64,000 nt of DNA, taken from assembly GCF_047501535.1 (NCBI RefSeq), contig NZ_JAZDRJ010000007.1, positions 135,321 through 199,320 on the forward strand, in the 5' to 3' direction. Position numbers and translations under genes: made by a program. Shown here in pieces: positions 9,225 through 17,387 of this stretch (its first letter is position 1; each line of letters opens with the position of its first letter). A model generated the notes under the pieces. It worked only from the letters and a program-made list of their open reading frames with translations. It made no database searches and had not been told where the DNA came from. The DNA comes from Yanghanlia sp047501535 (lineage in GTDB: Bacteria; Pseudomonadota; Gammaproteobacteria; Burkholderiales; Burkholderiaceae_B).

Positions 9225-10106
9225 TTACACGCGTTGCAGTGCTTGCAGCGCGTAGATGCGAGACTCAATAGGCGGGTGAGACGCGAACAAAGCGCTGATC
9301 GCCTTGCCGCCGGAAATGCCTGAGGACTCAAAGTTCTTGGGCAATTCACCTGCTTCCACACCGCCCAGTCGGGCCAGCGCGTTGATCATCGGCTCGCGTG
9401 AACCCAGCAATACGGCGGAGCCCGCGTCGGCACGGTATTCTCGCTGGCGGGAGAACCAAGCCACCAATATGGAAGCCAGCACTCCGAAAATAATCTCGAA
9501 AATAAATGCGGTTACGTAGAAACCGATGCCGCCTTCGCGTTCATTTTTGAGAATGACGCGGTCGACCACATAGCCCACAACGCGCGACAGGAAAATGACA
9601 AATGTGTTGACCACGCCCTGAATCAGGGTGAGCGTGACCATGTCGCCGTTGGCAATATGCGCGACTTCATGGCCCAGTACGGCAGCCACCTCTTCTTCCG
9701 TCATGCTTTGCAGCAGCCCGGTTGAAACCGCCACCAAGGCATCGTTCTTGAAGGCGCCTGTGGCAAAAGCATTAGGCGCACCTTCGTAGATCGCGACTTC
9801 GGGGCGGCCGATGCCGGCGCGATCAGCCAATTGGTGCACGGTGTCTACCAGCCATGCCTCCCGCGCATTGGCAGGGGCCTGCGGGTCGATCACCCGCGCT
9901 CCGGTGCTTGCTTTGGCCATGGGCTTGCTGATTAACAGCGAAATAATGGAACCTGTAAAGCCGACGAGGGCAGCGAAGATGAGTAACTGGGTGAGGTCCA
10001 GACCTTGGGAGGTCAGATAACGGCCAACGCCTAGCACGTTCATCGTGGCGCTCAGCACAAGCAGCACGGCGAAGTTGGTCATTAGAAAAAGGACGATGCG
10101 CTTCAT
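9225..10106 (-). CDS. htpX: Membrane zinc metalloprotease HtpX
   Basis: Inner-membrane M48 protease that, with FtsH, degrades damaged membrane proteins. The 293 residues give two N-terminal membrane spans (about 4-26 and 38-60), the zinc site HEVAH (H146, E147, H150) in VLGHEVAHIANGD, two more hydrophobic segments (about 155-182 and 195-218), and the third ligand E223 in QREYRADAG. It is a single-gene unit convergent with the dienelactone hydrolase gene. Family members are often heat-shock or Cpx regulated, but I could not pick out a clear sigma-32 promoter. Confidence 0.97.
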   Translation of the reverse strand: MKRIVLFLMTNFAVLLVLSATMNVLGVGRYLTSQGLDLTQLLIFAALVGFTGSIISLLISKPMAKASTGARVIDPQAPANAREAWLVDTVHQLADRAGIGRPEVAIYEGAPNAFATGAFKNDALVAVSTGLLQSMTEEEVAAVLGHEVAHIANGDMVTLTLIQGVVNTFVIFLSRVVGYVVDRVILKNEREGGIGFYVTAFIFEIIFGVLASILVAWFSRQREYRADAGSAVLLGSREPMINALARLGGVEAGELPKNFESSGISGGKAISALFASHPPIESRIYALQALQRV

Positions 10107-10426
10107 GTTGGGGAGAATCTCCGAATGACAAGCAAGGGGGTATTTTAGGGAAGCAGTGACCCGTTTCGCAGATAGCCAAACTGTGAATCAGCCGTTTTCC
10201 CTGAATGATGAATATATGGGGACGCTTTTCCCACTAAAAAGAGTCTGACAGTTGCGCAATCCGTTGGTTTCACGCAAGCGTGACAAAAATACTTCAGGCA
10301 CGGGAGTATAGTATTGATCTTTTAAGTATTCAGTATCAGTACTTGCTAAAGGTGCTTTCCGGCACCATAGCAACCCAGTAGCGCCGGGCTTATGGAGCGC
10401 TTGTTTCATCGTTTCAGGTTCAAGCA
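10107..10426. other. 320-bp divergent intergenic region, htpX / DMT transporter
   Basis: No gene is seen. The stretch must hold the promoters of htpX (minus) and the DMT transporter gene (plus). A TATAGT at 10307-10312 is a near-consensus -10 for the plus strand but lacks a well-spaced -35. The same spot reads TATACT on the minus strand, with a weak CTGAAT 17 bp upstream. An AAGTA/TACTT inverted repeat spans about 10323-10345, and a small GTGC/GGCAC hairpin follows. A minus-strand 82-codon open frame here (10188-10436) has no family features. Confidence 0.5.
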
Positions 10427-11347
10427 ATGCAGTCACTATGGATGCTTTTGGCCAGCCTCATGTTTGCCGCCATGGGGGCTTGTGTAAAGATAGCATCCGA
10501 TCTGCAAGCCAGTCTGCCGCAAATCATATTATTTCGTGGTTTGCCCTCTGTCGTACTGATTTTTTTCTGGGCGGTATTCACAAAGCGATCATTGCGCCCT
10601 ATAAGCTGGCGCCTACACATCCTGCGTAATATCAGCGGTGTGAGCTCTATGTGGATGGGCTTCATCGCCATATCCCTGCTGCCTTTGGCTACGGCTGTCA
10701 GTCTGAACTACACATCACCGCTTTTTATCGCGGGTTGGATGCTGGCGCGCGATTGGAAGCAGCGTGACGCTGTGCGCACGTTAGCCGTGCTTTGCGGGTT
10801 CGTCGGCGTGCTGGCCATTATGCGGCCCAGTATCGGCATGGAACAATTATTGGGGGCGGCTGTGGGGCTGTGCGCCGGAGCCAGTGCGGCGGTTGCGTTA
10901 ATGCAAGTGCGGTCGCTTGGCCGCATTGGCGAGCCTGAATGGCGCACTGTCTTGATTTTCTCTTGCTTTGTGTGTCTCACCGGCACGACGGGTATTGTGC
11001 TGGACGGCTGGGTAATCGTGGGGCGCGAAGGCTGGCTGGCGCTCGTGGGAATCGGCTTGTTCGGCCTGATCGGGCAATTGGCCATGACACGTGCTTTCGG
11101 GCTGGGTTCGGCGTTGCTGACGGCGGCCCTGCAATACACCACTATTGTCTTTGCTGCGCTGTTCTCGGCCCTGATCTGGGGGCAGATCCCCGACTGGGTG
11201 GCCTGGAGCGGCATGGCGCTCATTGTTGTTTCGGGGCTGCTGTCCACATGGCGAACCTACAGCGAAAACCGTGTTATGCAGGGTAAGGGCGGCACCGCAG
11301 CGGGTGCCGATGCCCCGTCGCCGGAGCAGGTCTCGCGCAGGGTCTAG
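10427..11347 (+). CDS. DMT superfamily (EamA) transporter
   Basis: Integral inner-membrane protein of the drug/metabolite transporter superfamily: 306 residues made of two EamA repeats, about ten membrane helices in all. The first helix is LLASLMFAAMGACVKIA, and a conserved block TAVSLNYTSPLFIAG closes the first repeat; the second runs from about residue 145 and includes GLIGQLAMTRAFGLG. The C-terminal 30 residues are hydrophilic. Substrate cannot be assigned; relatives export amino acids, metabolites or drugs. It stands alone between htpX and xseB. Confidence 0.88.
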   Translation: MQSLWMLLASLMFAAMGACVKIASDLQASLPQIILFRGLPSVVLIFFWAVFTKRSLRPISWRLHILRNISGVSSMWMGFIAISLLPLATAVSLNYTSPLFIAGWMLARDWKQRDAVRTLAVLCGFVGVLAIMRPSIGMEQLLGAAVGLCAGASAAVALMQVRSLGRIGEPEWRTVLIFSCFVCLTGTTGIVLDGWVIVGREGWLALVGIGLFGLIGQLAMTRAFGLGSALLTAALQYTTIVFAALFSALIWGQIPDWVAWSGMALIVVSGLLSTWRTYSENRVMQGKGGTAAGADAPSPEQVSRRV

Positions 11348-11439
11348 CGGCGCGCCGTCAGGCAGGCGTTGTGGACTTCTGGAACCAATTTTCCGTGGGC
11401 GACGTATACTGGCGGATGTTTGAAAAATAGCACAGCACC

Positions 11440-11718
11440 ATGTCAGCAGATCAATCAATTCCGCCCGTCACACACGATACGAGCGAGGCGGAGCTCCCCC
11501 GCGATTTTGAATCGGCATTGGCCGAACTCGAAGCCCTTGTCATGAAAATGGAGGATGGCGGGCTCGCCTTGGACGACTCCTTGCTGGCTTACCAGCGCGG
11601 GGTGGAGCTTGCACGTATCTGTCAGCAGCGCCTCGATCTGGCCGAAGAACAGGTGAAGGTGTTACAGGGGAGCTTGCTCAAGCCGCTGGATGACAGCTCA
11701 ACCGAGGGCGACGCATGA
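11440..11718 (+). CDS. xseB: Exodeoxyribonuclease VII small subunit
   Basis: Small subunit of exonuclease VII, which degrades single-stranded DNA with XseA; xseA is not in the window. The 92 residues carry the family core DFESALAELEALVMKMEDG and LALDDSLLAYQRGVEL, predicted as two helices. The stop overlaps the ispA start as ATGA. A TATACT at 11405-11410 may be the -10 element of this run, but its -35 is poor. The pairing xseB-ispA-dxs is common in proteobacteria. Confidence 0.96.
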   Translation: MSADQSIPPVTHDTSEAELPRDFESALAELEALVMKMEDGGLALDDSLLAYQRGVELARICQQRLDLAEEQVKVLQGSLLKPLDDSSTEGDA

Positions 11719-12644
11719 ATCAGTCAGTCGCTGCTTCCAAAAGCTTCGATTTTCAAGCCTGGCTAAGTAACCGGGTTCAGCAGGTTGAGGCCATGCTTGA
11801 CCAGACCCTGCCCGCCGCCGACGTGGTGCCGGGGCGGCTGCACGAAGCCATGCGTTATGGTGTGCTGGGCGGCGGCAAGCGGGTTCGCGCAGCTTTGGTT
11901 TACGCAGCGGGCGAAGTGTCGTTGCAGTCGGCAGCCCCTGCCGCAGCTCAACAGATCGCTCTCGATCACGCAGCCGCAGCGGTTGAGCTGGTGCACGCCT
12001 ATTCGCTGGTGCACGACGATCTGCCGTGCATGGATGACGACACGCTTCGCCGTGGCCGCCCCACAGTGCATGTGCAATTCGACGAGGCCACCGCCATGTT
12101 GGCAGGCGACGCGCTCCAGCCGCTGGCCTTTGAGGCGTTGGGCGCTATGCCGATCGCGCCGGCGCTAGTGGTTCAGGCCATTCAATTGCTGGCTGCCGCT
12201 ATTGGCAGCCAGGGCATGGTTGGCGGGCAGGCTATTGACTGCGGCAGTGTCGGTCAAGCGCTAGAGCAAGCCGAACTGCAGCAGATGCATCGTATGAAAA
12301 CCGGCGCTTTGCTTGAGGCTTCCGTGTTGCTGGGGGGCGTGGTGGCCGGAGCAAGTTCTAGTACTCGCGAAGGCCTGCGTAAATACGCCTCCGCCATCGG
12401 GCTGGCGTTTCAGGTGGCAGATGACATTCTCGATGTCACGGCCGATACCGCCACATTGGGCAAAACAGCCGGTAAAGACGCGCTGGAAAATAAGCCCACT
12501 TATGTATCGACACTCGGGCTGGATGGCTCGCGCCAACTGTTGCAGGAACTGCGCGATGACGCTCGGGCCGCCTTGTTGCCTTTAGGGCCTTCCGCCGCGT
12601 CGCTAGCGCATTTGGCCGATTACATCGTCGGTCGCGACCACTAA
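11715..12644 (+). CDS. ispA: Farnesyl diphosphate synthase
   Basis: Short-chain trans-prenyltransferase that condenses IPP with DMAPP and GPP to farnesyl diphosphate. The 309 residues include GGGKRVRAALVY, the first aspartate-rich motif DDLPCMDDD (101-109), GGQAIDCGS, and the second aspartate-rich motif VADDILDVT with KTAGKDALENKPTYV after it. Its product feeds undecaprenyl phosphate, quinones and, here, the hpnCDE enzymes encoded at 27.2-30.3 kb. It is translationally coupled to xseB, and dxs follows 78 bp later. Confidence 0.96.
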   Translation: MNQSVAASKSFDFQAWLSNRVQQVEAMLDQTLPAADVVPGRLHEAMRYGVLGGGKRVRAALVYAAGEVSLQSAAPAAAQQIALDHAAAAVELVHAYSLVHDDLPCMDDDTLRRGRPTVHVQFDEATAMLAGDALQPLAFEALGAMPIAPALVVQAIQLLAAAIGSQGMVGGQAIDCGSVGQALEQAELQQMHRMKTGALLEASVLLGGVVAGASSSTREGLRKYASAIGLAFQVADDILDVTADTATLGKTAGKDALENKPTYVSTLGLDGSRQLLQELRDDARAALLPLGPSAASLAHLADYIVGRDH

Positions 12645-12722
12645 GTTAAATTTGTTACGGTTCCGTCGGCGGCATTTGTGGCGAGCGAATACAATGCCCT
12701 TTGAACCTCAATCAAGAACGCA

Positions 12723-14633
12723 ATGAGCAACGTCAGTCTCGAACAGATTCAATCGCCGGCCGATTTGCGTCGGCTAGACCGCCGCGATCTCAAAGAGCTC
12801 GCCGATCAGTTGCGCCAGTTCGTGCTGCAGTCTGTATCGCGCACAGGCGGTCATCTGTCATCTAATCTGGGCACGGTCGAACTCACCATCGCCTTGCATC
12901 ATGTATTCAATACGCCCGACGACAGGCTGGTGTGGGATGTCGGCCACCAGTCGTATCCGCATAAGATCCTTACCGGGCGGCGTGAGGCAATGGCGAAACT
13001 GCGCCAAGCAGGGGGCATATCGGGTTTTCCCAAACGCAGTGAATCCGAATACGACGCATTTGGCACCGCGCATTCCTCCACCTCCATTTCAGCGGTGCTG
13101 GGCATGGCGGTCGCCTCGCGTAACACCGGGTGCAGTCACCGCCAGCATATTGCCGTAATCGGCGATGGCGCTATGACGGCCGGCATGGCTTTCGAAGCCC
13201 TGAACAACGCTGGCGTCACCCCCGATATCAACATGTTGGTGGTTCTGAATGACAACGACATGTCGATCTCTCCACCCGTGGGGGCGCTGAACCGCTACCT
13301 GGCCAGGCTGATGTCCGGCGGTTTCTATGCGACTGCCAAGAATGTGGGCAAGGCCGTGTTGCAGAGGGTGCCGCCGGTGTTGGAAATTGCCCGCCGTATG
13401 GAAGGCCATGCCAAGGGCCTGATGTCGCCCGCCACCTTGTTCGAAGAGCTGGGTTTCAACTATGTCGGGCCCATCGACGGCCACGACCTTGACTCCCTTG
13501 TTCCTACCTTGGAAAACCTGCGCGAACTGGGGGGCTTGCAGTTTTTGCATGTGGTCACCAAGAAAGGGCAGGGCTATAAGCTGGCGGAAGCTGATCCGGT
13601 GGCCTATCACGGCCCGGGCAAGTTCGACCCGCGCGTGGGGATACAGAAACCTGCCACGCCGCCGCGTCCCACTTTCACCCAGGTATTTGGGCAGTGGCTC
13701 TGCGATATGGCTCAGAGCGATTCGCGCTTGTTCGGCATCACCCCGGCCATGCGCGAAGGCAGCGGCATGATTGAGTTCGAGCGCCGTTTTCCCAATCGCT
13801 ATTTTGACGTCGGCATTGCCGAGCAGCATGCGCTCACCTTTGCCGCAGGCCTGGCCTGTGAAGGCCAGAAGCCGGTCGTTGCCATTTACTCAACGTTTCT
13901 GCAGCGTGCTTACGATCAGCTCATCCACGACGTAGCCTTGCAGGATCTCGACGTCACGCTGGCTTTAGATCGTGCAGGCATTGTGGGTGCGGACGGGGCC
14001 ACTCATGCAGGCAATTACGACATAGCCTTCCTGCGTTGCGTGCCTAATATGGTGCTGGCTACGCCGTCAGACGAAAACGAAGCGCGATTATTACTATCCA
14101 CTTGTTTTCAGCATGTGGGCCCGGCTGCCGTGCGTTATCCGCGCGGAGCAGGGCGGGGCGCAGCCATTGAAGCCAACCTTGAAACCGTGCCGCTGGGCAA
14201 GGCCGTAGTGCGGCGCGAAGGCGAAGGGCTGGCCATACTTGCGTTCGGCACTTTGCTCACTGCGGCCATGGTGGCAGGCGAGCAGCTCAACGCCACCGTC
14301 GTAGATATGCGTTTCGTGAAGCCGATTGATGAAGCTCTTCTGGCTCAATTGGCCACCACTCACGAGGCTTTTGTCACCATTGAAGAGGGGGCCATCATGG
14401 GCGGTGCGGGCAGCGCGGTACAAGAATACTTCAATGCCCAGGGGGTGGTGGCGCCCATGCTGCAGTTGGGTCTGCCCGACATCTTTATCGACCATGGTGA
14501 TCAGGCTGCCCTTCTGAGCAGTCTCGGTCTGGATGCCGATGGCATTGTGGCGTCCGTCACAGCACGCTGGGGAAGCCGTTTCGGCGGCTGCGCCGCGGGT
14601 ACGGTGGTCCGTCTGGCTCAGCAGAGTCGCTAA
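12723..14633 (+). CDS. dxs: 1-deoxy-D-xylulose-5-phosphate synthase
   Basis: Thiamine-diphosphate enzyme that joins pyruvate and glyceraldehyde-3-phosphate in the first step of the MEP isoprenoid pathway. Of 636 residues, the N-terminal part has the ThDP motif GDGAMTAGMAFEALNNAG and the early HQSYPHKILTGRR. The middle part has the catalytic AEQHALTFAAGLA and YSTFLQRAYDQLIHDVA, and a transketolase C-terminal domain follows (VVDMRFVKPID). A TACAAT at 12690-12695 may give it an extra promoter in the gap after ispA. folE2 starts 29 bp downstream. Confidence 0.97.
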   Translation: MSNVSLEQIQSPADLRRLDRRDLKELADQLRQFVLQSVSRTGGHLSSNLGTVELTIALHHVFNTPDDRLVWDVGHQSYPHKILTGRREAMAKLRQAGGISGFPKRSESEYDAFGTAHSSTSISAVLGMAVASRNTGCSHRQHIAVIGDGAMTAGMAFEALNNAGVTPDINMLVVLNDNDMSISPPVGALNRYLARLMSGGFYATAKNVGKAVLQRVPPVLEIARRMEGHAKGLMSPATLFEELGFNYVGPIDGHDLDSLVPTLENLRELGGLQFLHVVTKKGQGYKLAEADPVAYHGPGKFDPRVGIQKPATPPRPTFTQVFGQWLCDMAQSDSRLFGITPAMREGSGMIEFERRFPNRYFDVGIAEQHALTFAAGLACEGQKPVVAIYSTFLQRAYDQLIHDVALQDLDVTLALDRAGIVGADGATHAGNYDIAFLRCVPNMVLATPSDENEARLLLSTCFQHVGPAAVRYPRGAGRGAAIEANLETVPLGKAVVRREGEGLAILAFGTLLTAAMVAGEQLNATVVDMRFVKPIDEALLAQLATTHEAFVTIEEGAIMGGAGSAVQEYFNAQGVVAPMLQLGLPDIFIDHGDQAALLSSLGLDADGIVASVTARWGSRFGGCAAGTVVRLAQQSR

Positions 14634-14662
14634 GCAATGCGCTTGAGGAATAGAGAATCAAA

Positions 14663-15481
14663 ATGAACACAGTTATCGATCCTGTCGTTGCTATGCCCGA
14701 TGTGCAAAGCAGCGTGGATACGCGCCATATCCCCATCCAGCGTGTAGGTGTGAAGGGCGTTAAACATCCAATGATGATTGCTGCGGGCGATGAGGTTCTG
14801 CCCACGGTGGCCGATTGGGAGCTCACTGTTGCTTTGCCCGCGCACGAGAAAGGCACCCATATGTCGCGTTTTGTGGCCTTGCTGGATGCCTACCGTCGCA
14901 AGCCTATGACGCCCGTCTTGTTTGGTGAAATGGGCCAGGAAATGCTGACTCTGCTGGATGCCGAGCAAGGCGACATGCAAGCCCGTTTCGCCTATTTTCT
15001 GGAAAAAGTGGCGCCAGTGTCCGAGGTGAGCAGCCTGATGGATTACGAAGTGTCATGGAAATGCATGGCAAAGCGTAACCCAGTGGCGGGTGAGCCGGGC
15101 GCAGAATTCGAGCTTCAGGTATTGGTGCCGGTGACCAGCTTGTGCCCATGCTCCAAAGCCATTTCAGAATACGGCGCGCATAACCAGCGTTCCCATGTTA
15201 CCGTCACTGCGCGATTCAGCGACGCCGCCCTGGTCGATGTAAACGCCATCATCCGCAGTGTCGAGGCCCAGGCCTCTTGTGAACTGTGGGGCCTGCTCAA
15301 GCGTGCTGACGAGAAATTCGTGACAGAACGGGCTTACGAAAACCCCAAGTTTGTTGAAGATCTGGTGCGCGACGTGGCCGTGGCTGTGCGCGACATGCCT
15401 GGAGTGCTCACTTATCGCATTGAAGCCGAGAATTTCGAATCCATTCACAATCATTCCGCTTACGCGGAAGTGACGGGTTAG
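14663..15481 (+). CDS. folE2: GTP cyclohydrolase FolE2 (type IB)
   Basis: Converts GTP to 7,8-dihydroneopterin triphosphate for folate synthesis; this class differs from the zinc-dependent FolE. The 272 residues have the family's RVGVKGVKHPM, GTHMSRFV, and the active-site region VTSLCPCSKAISEYGAHNQ, whose cysteine binds the metal. Only 29 bp separate it from dxs, leaving no room for a Zur-controlled promoter, so it is probably made constitutively here rather than as a zinc-starvation backup. Whether another folE exists elsewhere cannot be told. Confidence 0.96.
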   Translation: MNTVIDPVVAMPDVQSSVDTRHIPIQRVGVKGVKHPMMIAAGDEVLPTVADWELTVALPAHEKGTHMSRFVALLDAYRRKPMTPVLFGEMGQEMLTLLDAEQGDMQARFAYFLEKVAPVSEVSSLMDYEVSWKCMAKRNPVAGEPGAEFELQVLVPVTSLCPCSKAISEYGAHNQRSHVTVTARFSDAALVDVNAIIRSVEAQASCELWGLLKRADEKFVTERAYENPKFVEDLVRDVAVAVRDMPGVLTYRIEAENFESIHNHSAYAEVTG

Positions 15482-15513
15482 CCACGCTTCAGCGGTAGGT
15501 TTACGCCTGTGGC

Positions 15514-15543
15514 TTAACATTGCCCAGGCTGTCATGCTAGAAT
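15514..15543 (+). promoter_or_regulatory. Promoter of the rpsF ribosomal protein operon
   Basis: TTAACA (15514-15519, 5/6 match to the -35 consensus), an 18-bp spacer, and TAGAAT (15538-15543) preceded by TGC, which makes an extended -10. It lies about 110 bp upstream of rpsF and fits a strong growth-related promoter with a structured leader. No start site is known. Confidence 0.65.
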
Positions 15544-15593
15544 GCTACGTTTCTTTGCTCGACTTGGCCGGTTTTTGGCTGGGCGGGCTGAGT

Positions 15594-15631
15594 TTCCGAC
15601 GAGAGGGCTTAACACCAAGCCTTCTTTGGAA
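15594..15631 (+). promoter_or_regulatory. Candidate S6:S18-binding leader hairpin (autoregulation of rpsF operon)
   Basis: In the mRNA leader, TTCC (15594-15597) can pair with GGAA (15628-15631), and GAGAGGGCTT (15601-15610) with AAGCCTTCTT (15617-15626), around the loop AACACC. The asymmetric internal loop contains the CCGAC stretch (15596-15600). A CCG-bearing bulge in a leader hairpin is the known recognition feature for the S6:S18 complex that represses its own operon. The pairing was worked out by eye; the Shine-Dalgarno AGGAG (15641-15645) lies ten bases downstream. Confidence 0.5.
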
Positions 15632-15654
15632 TCATCCACAAGGAGTTATTACCT

Positions 15655-16029
15655 ATGCGCCACTACGAAGTAGTGTTTATCGTGCATCCCGATCAAAGCG
15701 AGCAAGTGCCTGCCATGATCGAGCGCTATTCCGCCCAGATCACCGGCGGCGAAGGCGTTATTCACCGTGTTGAAGACTGGGGTCGCCGTCAACTGGCTTA
15801 CCCTATTCAGAAGCTGGTTAAGGCCCACTACGTGTGCATGAATATCGAATGCGGTCAGACCGTTCTCGATGAGCTCGAGCACGCATTCCGCTACAACGAC
15901 GCCATTCTTCGCCACATGACCCTCAAGACCAAGAAGGCCCCCGCTGGTCCTTCCGTCATGATGAAGACTGTGGAACGCGAAGAAGCACGCAAGGCGAACG
16001 CCGAAGCGGCGAGCGCACAGTCGGAATAA
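15655..16029 (+). CDS. rpsF: 30S ribosomal protein S6
   Basis: Binds the central domain of 16S rRNA together with S18. The 124-residue product starts MRHYEVVFIVHPDQSEQ and contains RVEDWGRRQLAYPIQKLVKAHY and FRYNDAILRHMTLK, all typical. The C-terminal tail is alanine/glutamate-rich (AEAASAQSE). The ATG has AGGAG at 15641-15645. First gene of rpsF-priB-rpsR-rplI. Confidence 0.98.
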   Translation: MRHYEVVFIVHPDQSEQVPAMIERYSAQITGGEGVIHRVEDWGRRQLAYPIQKLVKAHYVCMNIECGQTVLDELEHAFRYNDAILRHMTLKTKKAPAGPSVMMKTVEREEARKANAEAASAQSE

Positions 16030-16051
16030 ACGGCTGACTGGGCTGCCTGGC

Positions 16052-16369
16052 GTGAACCGGGTTTTACTGACGGCCTCGGTCGTCGAACTCCAGCCACTCA
16101 GGTATACCCCCGCTGGCGTAGCTGCTCTGGAACTCACCCTCGAACACGAGTCGGAAGTCCAGGAAGCAGGGCAGGCCCGCCGTGTTAATTTTCAGGCACG
16201 GGCCATCGCTCTCGGAGACACCGCCCATCTACTGGTCGATACCCCGTTGGGGGCTAGGCTGGAATTGGAAGGTTTTCTCGCCGCAACGCGCAAGGGTTCA
16301 GGCAGGCTTGTCCTGCATATCCAGAAGGCAAAGCGTTCATTCTCCGGCAGTGGCAACACAGTCGTGTAG
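16052..16369 (+). CDS. priB: Primosomal replication protein N (PriB)
   Basis: Single-strand DNA-binding OB-fold protein that helps PriA reload the replicative helicase at stalled forks. The 105 residues begin with GTG 16052 (MNRVLLTASVVELQPLRYTPAG), have family length, and include HESEVQEAGQARRVNFQARAIA and the C-terminal IQKAKRSF. In betaproteobacteria this position between rpsF and rpsR is constant, which supports the call. dnaB, another replication-restart partner, lies just downstream of the same operon. Confidence 0.93.
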   Translation: MNRVLLTASVVELQPLRYTPAGVAALELTLEHESEVQEAGQARRVNFQARAIALGDTAHLLVDTPLGARLELEGFLAATRKGSGRLVLHIQKAKRSFSGSGNTVV

Positions 16370-16455
16370 CAGTAACAAATTAGATGCTCGAGCCTGTCGC
16401 TCGATGTACGTAGAAACATACCGGGCCCGGCCCGGAAATCCAAGAGGCACATACC

Positions 16456-16731
16456 ATGGCTTTCTCCAGAAAAGGTAAGGACAGAAAACGTAGGTTTTCC
16501 CAACAGAATCCGCTGTTCAAGCGCCGCAAATTCTGCCGTTTCACGGCAGCTGGCGTTGAAGAAATCGACTACAAGGATCTCGACACCCTGCGCGATTTCA
16601 TCCAGGAAAACGGAAAGATCATTCCTGCGCGCCTGACAGGCACCAAGGCTCACTATCAGCGTCAGCTGGACACCGCTGTCAAGCGTGCCCGTTTCCTGGC
16701 TCTGCTGCCTTACACCGACAACCACAACTAA
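16456..16731 (+). CDS. rpsR: 30S ribosomal protein S18
   Basis: Partner of S6 in the platform of the small subunit. The 91 residues have the conserved CRFTAAGVEEIDYKDLDTL, IPARLTGTKAHYQRQL and the basic KRARFLALLPYTDNH end. An 86-bp gap separates it from priB, long for this operon, and holds the self-complementary CCGGGCCCGG (16421-16430). AGAGG about 10 nt upstream serves as ribosome-binding site. Confidence 0.98.
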   Translation: MAFSRKGKDRKRRFSQQNPLFKRRKFCRFTAAGVEEIDYKDLDTLRDFIQENGKIIPARLTGTKAHYQRQLDTAVKRARFLALLPYTDNHN

Positions 16732-16747
16732 TTCGGGGCCTATAGTC

Positions 16748-17203
16748 ATGCAAGTCATTCTGCTTGAAAAAGTCGCCAATCTGGGCAACCTTGGCGATGT
16801 CGTGCGTGTGCGCGACGGTTTTGCCCGCAATTATCTGATCCCTCAAAAGATCGCCCGCCGTGCAACTGAATCTGCTTTGCAGGAATTCGAAGCGCGCCGT
16901 GCTGAACTCGAAAAGGCTCAGGTTGAGAAGCTGGCCGCTGCAGAAGCTGTGGCCGCCAAACTGGGCGATTACACCCTGACCCTGACTGAAAAGGCGGGTG
17001 TAGATGGCCGTCTGTTCGGTTCAGTCGGCAATATCGATATCGCTGCTGGCTTGGTTAAGGCGGGTTTCGATACCATCGTCAAGACGCAAGTTCGTCTGCC
17101 CGAAGGCGCACTGAAGGCAGTGGGCGAATACCCCGTCAGCATCGTTCTGCATCCTGACGTCGCCGTCGAAATCAACGTGGTGATTCAGGGCGAAATGGCC
17201 TAA
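16748..17203 (+). CDS. rplI: 50S ribosomal protein L9
   Basis: Stalk-base protein of the large subunit that limits frame slippage. The ATG at 16748 gives the standard 151-residue protein MQVILLEKVANLGNLGDVV with the N-terminal RNA-binding domain (VRVRDGFARNYLIPQKIA), a long connecting helix (EFEARRAELEKAQ), and the C-terminal domain (KAGVDGRLFGSVG). The gene sits 16 bp after rpsR, and its transcript should end at the terminator at 17265-17294. Confidence 0.98.
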   Translation: MQVILLEKVANLGNLGDVVRVRDGFARNYLIPQKIARRATESALQEFEARRAELEKAQVEKLAAAEAVAAKLGDYTLTLTEKAGVDGRLFGSVGNIDIAAGLVKAGFDTIVKTQVRLPEGALKAVGEYPVSIVLHPDVAVEINVVIQGEMA

Positions 17204-17219
17204 TTAGGCATACGCTCCG

Positions 17220-17252
17220 CGTGGTACATTCTGTTTAACCGGGTGTACCACG
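17220..17252. repeat. Inverted repeat between rplI and dnaB
   Basis: Perfect 9-bp arms CGTGGTACA (17220-17228) and TGTACCACG (17244-17252) around 15 nt. It precedes the terminator at 17265-17294. It could be part of a tandem stop or an operator; nothing in the sequence decides. Confidence 0.55.
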
Positions 17253-17264
17253 TACTTCCACGCG

Positions 17265-17294
17265 AAAGCCGGTGCAAACCGGCTTTTCTTTTTT
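17265..17294 (+). terminator. Rho-independent terminator after rplI
   Basis: Stem AAAGCCGGT (17265-17273) / ACCGGCTTT (17278-17286) closed by the GNRA-type tetraloop GCAA, with a T-rich tail reaching 17294. It should end the rpsF-rplI transcript and implies a separate promoter for dnaB or regulated read-through. Confidence 0.88.
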
Positions 17295-17310
17295 GCCGTT
17301 CGTCCGGCGC

Positions 17311-17339
17311 TGCGCCGCCGGCCCCTTGCGGGCGGCGCA
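17311..17339. repeat. GC-rich hairpin in the dnaB upstream region
   Basis: Arms TGCGCCGCC (17311-17319) and GGCGGCGCA (17331-17339), perfect 9 bp, 11-nt loop, no T-run. It lies between the rplI terminator and the dnaB start, where a dnaB promoter or leader would be expected. Confidence 0.5.
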
Positions 17340-17387
17340 CGCTTTTCCAACCAAACAGGACACTAAAGCGACCTTCAGGAGTCTTAG

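Noticed and set aside
10107..10200. Sigma-32 promoter for htpX
   Set aside because: C-rich stretches resemble a heat-shock -10, but no matching -35 lies at the correct distance.
10188..10436. 82-codon minus-strand open frame in the htpX/DMT gap
   Set aside because: No family features, overlaps the DMT start, and occupies the region needed for two divergent promoters.
14634..14662. Zur operator before folE2
   Set aside because: The 29-bp gap after dxs has no palindrome or separate promoter.
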